Shown here: positions 35,183 through 42,891 of the stretch, in pieces
Numbering within the stretch: the stretch's first letter is position 1
Layout of the letters: each line of letters starts with the position of its first letter
NCBI GenBank assembly: GCA_945877315.1
Contig: CAMCRP010000021.1
Span: forward strand, 1 to 47,742
DNA length: 47,742 nucleotides
Source of the DNA: an uncultured Ruminococcus sp.
GTDB lineage: Bacteria > Bacillota > Clostridia > Oscillospirales > Ruminococcaceae
Reading direction: 5' to 3'
Notes under the pieces: generated by a model
What the model was told of the DNA's origin: nothing
What the model saw: the letters and a program-made list of their open reading frames with translations, nothing else
Database searches by the model: none
Made by a program: the position numbers and the translations under genes

Positions 35183-36933
35183 TATTCATCACCATGAAAC
35201 AAATTCTTCAGCGACTCGGAAATACTGTTTTCCAGACCGATTATCCTGACAAGAATGTCCTCGCTTGCTTCGGGTGCTTTGTATTCATAAAAATAACGTG
35301 TCATAGGTATCTCATAGCCAACCTTGGTTTTCTTCTTGTCTATCCACGCATCGGGAGCATAGGGCAGAACCTCTCTCTCAAAATATCTGTCAATATCCTC
35401 GGTCAAAGGAATATTTTCCGTATCACGAAGATTTGCGTCCGCAACAGGCTTTCCCTTTTTGTCCTTGATAATTTCGCCATTTTCATCTCTCTGGGGTCTT
35501 TCAACAACTATCTTGTTATAACCAAATTCAACACTGTCAAAGATCTTGCTTTCGCAGTAAATACCGTCCTTTTCGCCGTAAATGCCGTTGTCAAATTCGC
35601 CGTAAGCCTTCACCATAAGACTGCGGCAAAGGTCTGTAATGTCATTTCTCTTTGTGCCGATAGACTTTCTTCGGGGTTCATAGCAATGAGATGCGTCAAT
35701 AAGCTGCACCTTGCCCGCACGTTCCTCGGATTTATTCTTGTTAAGCACCCAGATATATGTACTTATGCCCGTGTTCATAAACTGATCCGTCGAAAGCTGC
35801 ACAATAGTTTCAAGCCAGTCATTTTCAAGGATATACTGACGGATATTTGAAGGACCGCTGCCCGCATCTCCCGAAAACAGGGGCGAGCCGTTCTGAATAA
35901 TAGCCATTTTTCCGTCGGGTTTCAGCTTTGAAAGACCGTTCAGCACAAAAAGCTGCTGTCCGTCGGAAATTTTCGGAAGTCCCGGAGCAAATCTACCGTT
36001 CTCGCCCATAGCTGCTTCCGCTTCAACCGCCTTCTGCTCACGCTTCCAGTCAATTCCGAAAGGAGGGTTTGAGATAATTCTGTCAAAGGTATATCCCTTG
36101 AACTTATCATCGGAAAGAGTGTCGCCGAACCGCATATTATTAGGGTCGCCGCCTCTAATCATCATATCAGCCTTGGCAATAGCGAATGTGGAAGGGTTGA
36201 ACTCCTGTCCGAAACAGGTTACTTCCGTTTCGCTGTCAAGTGCGTGTATGCGTTCTTCCATACAGGAAAGCATCTGCGATGTTCCCATAGCCATATCATA
36301 AACGGTTATTGCATCGCCGTCGAATTTTGTATCGCAAAGCAGAATGTCTGTCATAAGGTAAATAATATCACGGGAGGTAAAGTGCGCTCCCGCTTCTTCA
36401 CCGTAGGATTCATTGAAACGGCGCACAAGGTCCTCAAAGATATATCCGCAGTCAACAGCACTTATCTTGTCGGGACCGAGATAGCCCTTCTGCGATGCAA
36501 ATTCCTTTATAACGAGGTACAGAGTGTTGCTCTCCACCATACGCTTAATGATATTATCAAACTCAAACTTTGCAAGAACGTCCTTTACATTTTCGGAAAA
36601 ACCGTTCAGATAGTCCGCAAAGTTGGTTTCGATATTGTCGGGATCCGCAAGGAGCTTTTCAAAGGTAAACTTTGATATATTGTAGAACTGATAGCCCGAT
36701 GCCTTGCGGAGAAAGCCGTCAACGACTTCAAGGGTCTTTACCTTTTCATACTGTTCCAGCACCTTTTCGTGTGTGGGCAGCAGGCAGTCATGGAAACGCT
36801 TGATAACGGTCATGGGGAGAATAACAAGTCCGTATTCATGGGGCTTGAAGGGTCCTCTGAGCATATCGGCAACGTTCCATATTACGGTTGACTTTTCGGC
36901 TATATTTGTTCCTACATTAGTGATCTCAGGCAT
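35182..36933 (-). CDS. hsdM: Type I DNA methyltransferase, HsdM
   Basis: The 583-residue protein contains the N-terminal HsdM bundle (VIWNVADMLRGPFKPHEYG). The methylase core has GAHFTSRDIIYLM (about 180), motif I as TVYDMAMGTSQMLSC, and the catalytic NPPF in IISNPPFGIDWK (about 288), typical of N6-adenine methylases. Motif I differs from the usual DPxxGTG by Met and Ser substitutions, seen in a subgroup of these proteins, so the SAM pocket may be slightly altered. ATG 36933 follows AAAGGAGTTG. It is the first gene of the operon hsdM-GNAT-hsdS-DUF4238-rhuM/fic-hsdR. Confidence 0.93.
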   Translation of the reverse strand: MPEITNVGTNIAEKSTVIWNVADMLRGPFKPHEYGLVILPMTVIKRFHDCLLPTHEKVLEQYEKVKTLEVVDGFLRKASGYQFYNISKFTFEKLLADPDNIETNFADYLNGFSENVKDVLAKFEFDNIIKRMVESNTLYLVIKEFASQKGYLGPDKISAVDCGYIFEDLVRRFNESYGEEAGAHFTSRDIIYLMTDILLCDTKFDGDAITVYDMAMGTSQMLSCMEERIHALDSETEVTCFGQEFNPSTFAIAKADMMIRGGDPNNMRFGDTLSDDKFKGYTFDRIISNPPFGIDWKREQKAVEAEAAMGENGRFAPGLPKISDGQQLFVLNGLSKLKPDGKMAIIQNGSPLFSGDAGSGPSNIRQYILENDWLETIVQLSTDQFMNTGISTYIWVLNKNKSEERAGKVQLIDASHCYEPRRKSIGTKRNDITDLCRSLMVKAYGEFDNGIYGEKDGIYCESKIFDSVEFGYNKIVVERPQRDENGEIIKDKKGKPVADANLRDTENIPLTEDIDRYFEREVLPYAPDAWIDKKKTKVGYEIPMTRYFYEYKAPEASEDILVRIIGLENSISESLKNLFHGDE

Positions 36934-37072
36934 ATGAACAACTCCTTTTATTTACTGCAAAATGCTTTTTGAAATACAAATTGCCCTATTATAAATATTA
37001 TACCATATCCAATGTGTAAAAGTACGGACAATTGACATTTTTCGGCACTGCTGTTATCCAATAATTATGTTT

Positions 37073-37101
37073 ATTATATCATATACAACATTTTTTGTCA
37101 A
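37073..37101 (-). promoter_or_regulatory. Consensus promoter of the type I restriction operon
   Basis: On the minus strand TTGACA (37101-37096) and TATAAT (37078-37073) are 17 bp apart. The leader to hsdM is about 130 nt. Confidence 0.8.
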
Positions 37102-37157
37102 TGATTGACACAAATCTCACACAGTACAGCATTATCTTGTATATTTCAAACAAAACA

Positions 37158-37197
37158 AAGCACTAAAGTGAATGTTAGATACTTCACTTTAGTGCTT
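37158..37197. terminator. Terminator of the membrane-protein gene
   Basis: AAGCACTAAAGTGAA and TTCACTTTAGTGCTT form a perfect 15-bp stem with a 10-nt loop, followed on the minus strand by TTTGTTTTGTTTG. It lies 28 nt after the stop at 37225. Confidence 0.85.
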
Positions 37198-37224
37198 ATT
37201 TTTCTGATGCTGATTCGACAATGT

Positions 37225-37821
37225 CTACTCTATACAGTAAATCACTATTGGCAGCGCTTCTGCAATCAACAAAGCGACATAGCAAGCAGTAGGACTGTCT
37301 GTTATACTATAAATAAATACGAACAAGACATTGTATATAAGTGTCGCAATCATCATCGAGTCAAAATCCAGAAAGCAATTGTAATGCAGAACACACAATA
37401 CGAATGATAAGATCAAAGTGAAAGCTAAAAACCAATTCCCTATTTTGGGTATGTATTCAATTGTTGTTACTGCCAAAACATAGGCGAAATATGTAAAATA
37501 CATCGCTATGTATGCATCATCGTCAAAAAATGATTTATAAAACAGTACTATCCCGACAGCTACGCCTATATGCAAAAGCACTTCCTTAATGCCTGCCCAA
37601 CTGCTTGTCGACTTTTCTTTTCTGCCGAATATGTTACATTCTTCTACGCTTTCCTTCAGGGCAATTATCATGAATATACCTGATATTATGCCAATCCCTA
37701 GCATAATATATCCCAAGTGGTTGACAATAAAATCAATTATTACGATTACTATTACTCCCCCTAGGATGTAACCGCCAAACTCCCATATAAGATATAATAA
37801 AATAAATACTAACTCTTCCAT
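37225..37821 (-). CDS. Small polytopic membrane protein A (198 aa)
   Basis: Six or seven hydrophobic helices fill the sequence (LVFILLYLIWEFGGYILGGV, YIMLGIGIISGIFMIIAL, IGVAVGIVLFYKSFF, MYFTYFAYVLAV, LAFTLILSFVLCVL, ATLIYNVLFVFIY, YVALLIAEALPIVIY), with one basic loop near residue 70. No enzymatic motif is visible and I do not recognise the family. ATG 37821 has AGGGAGG upstream. Its first two helices resemble those of membrane protein B 150 bp upstream, so the pair may be paralogues. A link to the neighbouring CARF/SEL1 operon is possible but a terminator lies between. Confidence 0.6.
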   Translation of the reverse strand: MEELVFILLYLIWEFGGYILGGVIVIVIIDFIVNHLGYIMLGIGIISGIFMIIALKESVEECNIFGRKEKSTSSWAGIKEVLLHIGVAVGIVLFYKSFFDDDAYIAMYFTYFAYVLAVTTIEYIPKIGNWFLAFTLILSFVLCVLHYNCFLDFDSMMIATLIYNVLFVFIYSITDSPTACYVALLIAEALPIVIYCIE

Positions 37822-37968
37822 TAATATACCTCCCTTTGATCCGTTTCATATTTATCCATTATTTCCGTCTTTTCTTCAATGTACAAACAGCAAAATGTTC
37901 GGGCTTTATATAACATCTCAAAAGCAGTACCGGTTATTATATATTGTCTATTGTCCCTACTTTGAATG

Positions 37969-38382
37969 TTAACTACGACTTATTATCATAATAAGCACCG
38001 GAATAACTATTGATATTACGATCCCAAAGATCCCTAGGCCTTCATCACAATCATCAATCATATGCCATCCAGACACAGCACCTATTATTAGTATTATCAA
38101 AGAAATAAAGAGCTTCCCCGACAGCCCCATACCAATTGCCAGGACGATATGTACAATAATTGACAGTATTACCCCCATCCATCCCTTATCAAAGAACCAA
38201 TCAAATGATCTATACATCATGATGCCGCATACAATAATTGAAACAATACCAAGAATAATACAGGACAACTCTATGTTCTCAATTACTGCTGCAATAAGTG
38301 AAAATACAACGACTCCTGCAAGAATGTCAAATAAATTCGCTATAATAAAGTCGAACAGCAAATACAGAATTAATACGAGCAT
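37969..38382 (-). CDS. Small polytopic membrane protein B (137 aa)
   Basis: Four or five hydrophobic helices are seen (LVLILYLLFDFIIANLFDIL, LSCIILGIVSIIVCGIMMY, MGVILSIIVHIVLAIGM, GIFGIVISIVIPVLIMII). The start aligns with protein A (LYLLFDF...LAGVVV against LYLIWEF...LGGVIV). ATG 38382 has AAGGGGGATA upstream. I do not recognise the family. Confidence 0.55.
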   Translation of the reverse strand: MLVLILYLLFDFIIANLFDILAGVVVFSLIAAVIENIELSCIILGIVSIIVCGIMMYRSFDWFFDKGWMGVILSIIVHIVLAIGMGLSGKLFISLIILIIGAVSGWHMIDDCDEGLGIFGIVISIVIPVLIMIISRS

Positions 38383-38451
38383 TTTAATATCCCCCTTATC
38401 ATTTTCTACTTATATATTGTGGAAAAAAACATCAAAATTAACCACCTAAGC

Positions 38452-38500
38452 AAAAAAATCGGCCAGAACGCATTGCAAAAAAGCCTTTCGTTCTGACCGG
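38452..38500 (-). terminator. Terminator of the CARF/SEL1-HEPN operon
   Basis: On the minus strand CCGGTCAGAACG pairs with CGTTCTGGCCG (one bulge) around an 18-nt loop, followed by seven T. It lies just after the stop at 38506. Confidence 0.85.
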
Positions 38501-38505
38501 AAATA

Positions 38506-40911
38506 TTATTTACTTGAAAAATTGATCTTGTTAATATCAACTATTTCAAACAGCTTAATTATTACACTATTTATCGCCTCTAATATATCACAGTGACATC
38601 TCTCAGCTGTTTCATAGTTTATATTATGTGTATGCGCTGCTTCGTTTCTGTAATGTAACCTTATATACTCACATTTATCTATGAAGGAAGTAACATTATC
38701 ATTATAAATAGGTTGTGTGAATCGGTTTCTTAGTGCACCTGATTTCGATTCCGAATTTACAATATATGTCAAATAATCATTTAGGCACTGCCTTTGACTA
38801 TCATTCCATTTTGACGGATCATCATATATATCACATAAAACATAGTTGCCATTCACATTTTTATTTATATATCCAATAATATATACAAGATTGCCCATCA
38901 TAAACTTCTTATTCCTGATATACTTATGTTTTTTTTCATCCCAGTATTTCAACGGAGTAGGCCATTCCTGCATTGAGATACCACTATCAATAAGATAGTC
39001 CTGAAATTCAAACATGAACACATCACCTAAAATCTTTTCTAATGCTGCTGTTGCTGTAATGCAAACGCCTGAGAAATCAAAATCATAATCATATTGATAC
39101 TCTTTGCATTGATTCCATAACAAATGCGATGATTTAAGAGATCGCCTTGTAAAGTCGTCAAGTTGATTCCATAAGTCACCAAATATTTCTTTCAGCTCGT
39201 TTTCAACTCTCTCCATTCGACCGCTGGTATTATTACAAATATATTCATTTGTTTTTGTTATCCACTGGTAAATTAATTCTTCCTGCCTATCTATTTGTTC
39301 TATTGATCTAGACTCTAATTCTTCTATATTTTTTAATTCCGAATTGATTCTTCCACACTCTTCCTTAATAAATTCCGGCAGTGTTTTTGTCAGAAGATTT
39401 TTTATCACATCAACTTTTTTATCAACTTCATTCAGTTTTTGTTCTATTGTCTTTAACCGCTCTTCCATTCTGTTGAACTCTTCCAAGCTATGTGTGGCAC
39501 AAATGCTGTTCATATACTCCTGTTTTAACCTTGCATCATTTTTCACCTGACATACCGAAGTAATCTTCAATCTCTCCAATGCTTTAATAGAATCCTCATT
39601 CCCTTTATCGGCAGACAATTTATACCATTTTTGTGCCTCCTCGATGCTTACAGGAACAGCTCGTCCTATTTCATAATAGTAGCCAATATTATACTCAGCA
39701 ATATCATCTCCATCTTCTGTATCAGCTGCCTTACTATACCACAAAAATGCTTCATCAAAATTCTGTGTACACCCTATCCCTTTTTCATAAAGATATGCCA
39801 CACCAACCTGTCCACCTTTAAAACCGTTCTGTGCTGAAATAAGATAGTATTTAAATGCTTCATTCTTATTCTCATCAACACCTGTGCCGTTTAAATAACA
39901 TCTTCCAAGCAAATAACATCCCCATGAATCAAGCCATTCAGTTCCTAATTCATATTCATTATTACTCTCCAGAGATTTGGTGATTGCAGTATGATAATAA
40001 TTGAAAGCTTTTGTAAAATCTCTAGGTACACCTATCCCCTCTTCATAACACGCTCCTAAATAATATGGTAACTGCCCACACCATCTACTTACTTTTTTAT
40101 TTTCTTCTTTTCTAAAATAATAATATGCTTTTCTCCTATCATTGTATCTACCTAATTGATTGAAATACAAACAACCTATCAAAAAGTTGTCGTCAACATA
40201 TTGATAACTTTCAAAAGCCTTATCATAATTAATATCTGTCCCTATTCCATATTCATAACACTTGCCCAGGTCTCGGAAAGCCGGTCTAAACTTTTGCTCA
40301 GCCGATTTTCTCAGCCAATAGAACGCCTTTTCATTGTCAGAGTCTGTCGCTCTGTCTAAATATATGTCTGCAACGTCATTTTGTGCTTCAGCATCACCCG
40401 AAGCAGCCGCCAATTCTCCCCAGAATAGAGCCTTATCTTTATCTTGTTTAGTTCCATCACCAAAATAATAGCATGATGAAACAGCCTTCTGAAATTTTGG
40501 AATCTCAGATATTTCAGCAGCCTTTAGGTACCATTTAAAAATTGTTTCCTTTGAAAAATATTTAGTTGTTTGAATAAAATCATATTGACTGTCAAGATTA
40601 TAAAAACCATTAGCGATTGCCAATATAGATTTCGAATCTCCTTCTTCGGCACTTGGGGTCAACTCTTCAATCAACTGCGCTAATACTTTTTCTTTCATGT
40701 CAAAATCGTCGTCTTGATCTCCATCATCAACTATATCAATATCAAAATACTGACACACATCCCAAAAGTCGCCTACCTGTTCTTCTGTTAATTCAACTTT
40801 AGAAAAAACAGGCATGATCTGGCTTGTAAATAATACTCCACTTTTCTTTCCTTCTTCCAGAAGAGCCAGTACTTCATTATCAAAATCACTATTTATTATC
40901 TGATTAGTCAT
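38506..40911 (-). CDS. Sigma-1.1-like / SEL1-repeat / HEPN-like protein (801 aa)
   Basis: Residues 9-55 (NEVLALLEEGKKSGVLF, VELTEEQVGDFWDV and FDIDIVDD) look like region 1.1 of the housekeeping sigma factor, a domain that also occurs in conflict proteins. About nine SEL1 repeats follow (GDGTKQDKDKALFWGELAA, GTGVDENKNEAFKYYLISA), then a coiled coil near 480-560. The C-terminal 210 residues match the partner at 42888-46124: DFSGVCITATAALEKIL and YRNEAAHTHN, with RNEAAH at 755-760. R-x4-H with Asn after Arg is the active-site pattern of HEPN ribonucleases. ATG 40911 follows GGAGGGG; the frame opens seven codons earlier. It is the last gene of the operon. Confidence 0.72.
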   Translation of the reverse strand: MTNQIINSDFDNEVLALLEEGKKSGVLFTSQIMPVFSKVELTEEQVGDFWDVCQYFDIDIVDDGDQDDDFDMKEKVLAQLIEELTPSAEEGDSKSILAIANGFYNLDSQYDFIQTTKYFSKETIFKWYLKAAEISEIPKFQKAVSSCYYFGDGTKQDKDKALFWGELAAASGDAEAQNDVADIYLDRATDSDNEKAFYWLRKSAEQKFRPAFRDLGKCYEYGIGTDINYDKAFESYQYVDDNFLIGCLYFNQLGRYNDRRKAYYYFRKEENKKVSRWCGQLPYYLGACYEEGIGVPRDFTKAFNYYHTAITKSLESNNEYELGTEWLDSWGCYLLGRCYLNGTGVDENKNEAFKYYLISAQNGFKGGQVGVAYLYEKGIGCTQNFDEAFLWYSKAADTEDGDDIAEYNIGYYYEIGRAVPVSIEEAQKWYKLSADKGNEDSIKALERLKITSVCQVKNDARLKQEYMNSICATHSLEEFNRMEERLKTIEQKLNEVDKKVDVIKNLLTKTLPEFIKEECGRINSELKNIEELESRSIEQIDRQEELIYQWITKTNEYICNNTSGRMERVENELKEIFGDLWNQLDDFTRRSLKSSHLLWNQCKEYQYDYDFDFSGVCITATAALEKILGDVFMFEFQDYLIDSGISMQEWPTPLKYWDEKKHKYIRNKKFMMGNLVYIIGYINKNVNGNYVLCDIYDDPSKWNDSQRQCLNDYLTYIVNSESKSGALRNRFTQPIYNDNVTSFIDKCEYIRLHYRNEAAHTHNINYETAERCHCDILEAINSVIIKLFEIVDINKINFSSK

Positions 40912-40931
40912 GATAATTCCCCTCCACATCA

Positions 40932-40963
40932 AAGGCTGCTAAAACAAGAGTAATAGCAGCCTT
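40932..40963 (-). promoter_or_regulatory. Intercistronic hairpin before the last operon gene
   Basis: AAGGCTGCTA and TAGCAGCCTT pair over 10 bp with a 12-nt loop, between the stop at 40970 and the ribosome site of the sigma-1.1/SEL1/HEPN gene. No T-run follows on the minus strand, so it looks like an attenuator or RNA-processing site that tunes the last gene rather than a full terminator. Confidence 0.5.
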
Positions 40964-40969
40964 ACATAA

Positions 40970-42241
40970 TTAATATTCGGATATATTTTCCCGTATCAAG
41001 TTCTTAAACATATTATAATATTTTGTTACGGCAGCGGGAGTTTTGTTAAAATAATCCTTTGCGAGCATTTTTAGTGTTGGTTTTTGCCCTTTCTTTAAAT
41101 TGGCAACAACATAATCCAACATTCTTTTCTCACACAGATGTGGATACCTATCTATAAAGCCATATCCCCAACCTAATTCAATGATAGCTTTGAAAAAGAA
41201 AACATCTTTTCCTGCTAGTATTTGTGAACTCGGACTTCCTTTTTTTAATTCTGATTCAATAAGTTCATCCATCTTCTTCCAAATCTCGGCATTGTTATTC
41301 GTTTCTTTCTCGAACTGATCAGGTGCAGCAACTTCAATCACATTTGCGTCATCTGGATCTTCACCATATTGCGCAATTCTCACTTGATTTTCTTTCTTTA
41401 AGTTCTCATGAATTGCAAGTTTTTCTCTTAATTTTATTGCGTTAAGATTAACATTTTTCTCTGCATATTTCTTTCTGATAATGTCACATATTTTATCTAA
41501 TATCTCATCAGAATAATTGTATGGTTTCCTATCATATATCCGCAGGTTTCCATCAACAGTAAGCATATCTCTAAGTATTTTCATATCTTCTGCATATTTG
41601 CAATCATATTCTGACCCTGATGCCAATTCCTTTAAAATACTATATGTATGTCTGACAACCTTCAATTTCTCAAAATGTTCTTCAGGATCAATCCTATTTT
41701 GTATGCCTTTTTCAGCAAATCTGTAATTTTTATCGATACAGATGATTATATATTCTGTTAAGCTTCTTTCTGAAGCATTATTGGGATCATAGCTGTCTAT
41801 GGGATGAATTTTTTTAGAGTTCTTTTCTTCTTTCTCTCCAACAGTTTTAATATTTAAAACAGAACATAGACTCGCCCATAAATCTCCACCGAACGCTCTA
41901 ATCTGCGTCATTCTGATTTCTGAATTACTAAACGCATCAGACAAACTACTGTCTTTATCATTTAATCTAGAATCATTCTCAATTTGATTATCATTTTTGT
42001 TATCATCTTCTAGTATTTTTTTATTGTCAGATACTCTTTTCTCATCAGTTCCTCTACTACACACTATTTCAATTGCTTCAGTATATGAATCGAGGATGTG
42101 ACGAACAATAATTTTCTTGGATTCTTTATTTCCTTCTTTTTTATATCTGACATATTCTTCGTTAAGATTATTCCGTATATTATCAGTCAAAATCAGTTTT
42201 AACTGTTCATGAACACAGTTTAAGAACCCTTCATAAGTCAT
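40970..42241 (-). CDS. Unknown protein with C-terminal HTH-like segment (423 aa)
   Basis: I do not recognise the family. An N-terminal helical region (MTYEGFLNCVHEQLKLILTD) is followed by a polar, low-complexity stretch rich in Asp, Asn and Lys (about residues 75-105). A helical middle follows (SLTEYIIICIDKNYRFAEKG). The last 46 residues (GQKPTLKMLAKDYFNKTP, then AAVTKYYNMFKNLI) have the spacing of a helix-turn-helix. It starts 3 nt after the CARF-like gene and has no membrane segment. It could be a transcription factor of the operon or an adaptor that reads the CARF signal. A sigma region 4 role is tempting given the sigma-1.1-like domain next door, but not shown. Confidence 0.6.
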   Translation of the reverse strand: MTYEGFLNCVHEQLKLILTDNIRNNLNEEYVRYKKEGNKESKKIIVRHILDSYTEAIEIVCSRGTDEKRVSDNKKILEDDNKNDNQIENDSRLNDKDSSLSDAFSNSEIRMTQIRAFGGDLWASLCSVLNIKTVGEKEEKNSKKIHPIDSYDPNNASERSLTEYIIICIDKNYRFAEKGIQNRIDPEEHFEKLKVVRHTYSILKELASGSEYDCKYAEDMKILRDMLTVDGNLRIYDRKPYNYSDEILDKICDIIRKKYAEKNVNLNAIKLREKLAIHENLKKENQVRIAQYGEDPDDANVIEVAAPDQFEKETNNNAEIWKKMDELIESELKKGSPSSQILAGKDVFFFKAIIELGWGYGFIDRYPHLCEKRMLDYVVANLKKGQKPTLKMLAKDYFNKTPAAVTKYYNMFKNLIRENISEY

Positions 42242-42243
42242 AT

Positions 42244-42891
42244 TTATTCCTCCTCGTACATATCCAGAATGCCGGATATATCAATACCGGGAATAATGGA
42301 AGCACTCTGTATAAGTGCACTCATCTCATACAGTGTACGAATATCATAAATTGTTGCCTTAGCAGATTTTCCGAAATCAAAGGATCCGTAAAGCATTTCC
42401 TTTATATAACAATTGCAGGCTTTTTCCGCATATGTTACAGAAGCAAATCCAGTAATTATCGACATCTTAGTTCCATATGTCAGATCCATATATACTTCTG
42501 AATCCTTAATAAATGAATTACAGATCCTCCTAAATAAGAACATCTGCTTTTCCTTACTCTCATCAAAAGGAATGACTATTTCCTTTGCTTTTTCTTTTAA
42601 GTTCATTCCCATCTCATCAGAGAGCTGATCAAGCTCCTCGTAAAAGCTATTCAGATTTGTTACTGAATCAGTAAACTGTGCATTTTCTTCTGTTCTAAAT
42701 GGCTTATCTGTCCACATAACCACTATTTCAAAATCATCACCCGGTTTAAGATTTGTTTTCAGCATAGCAATTGCAGGGAATTTTGTTCTTACAATAATAT
42801 CTTTTCTTCTCTCATCACCGGAAAAAGAGTAATCAACGCTCTTGATTCTCTGCGGATCGTTCATTGGAATGGTGCAAAAAAATGTTTTCAT
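42244..42891 (-). CDS. Stand-alone CARF-like sensor protein (215 aa)
   Basis: The order of strands and motifs fits the CARF (CRISPR-associated Rossmann fold) group of TM1812/Csx1 type. It shows KTFFCTIPM at the start, FEIVVMWTD near residue 54, and KEIVIPFDESKEKQMFLF (103-120), followed by VYMDLTYGTKMSIITGFA (133-150), where DLTxG matches the DITHG-R box. IKEMLYGSF and IYDIRTLYEM then match the family's YYG and DLT/DL strand. CARF domains bind cyclic oligoadenylates or other nucleotides and switch on effectors. It has no fused effector; HEPN-like proteins flank it. ATG 42891 overlaps the SEL1/HEPN stop (ATGA) with AGGAGG upstream. The usual R after G is K-M, so ligand may differ. Confidence 0.6.
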   Translation of the reverse strand: MKTFFCTIPMNDPQRIKSVDYSFSGDERRKDIIVRTKFPAIAMLKTNLKPGDDFEIVVMWTDKPFRTEENAQFTDSVTNLNSFYEELDQLSDEMGMNLKEKAKEIVIPFDESKEKQMFLFRRICNSFIKDSEVYMDLTYGTKMSIITGFASVTYAEKACNCYIKEMLYGSFDFGKSAKATIYDIRTLYEMSALIQSASIIPGIDISGILDMYEEE

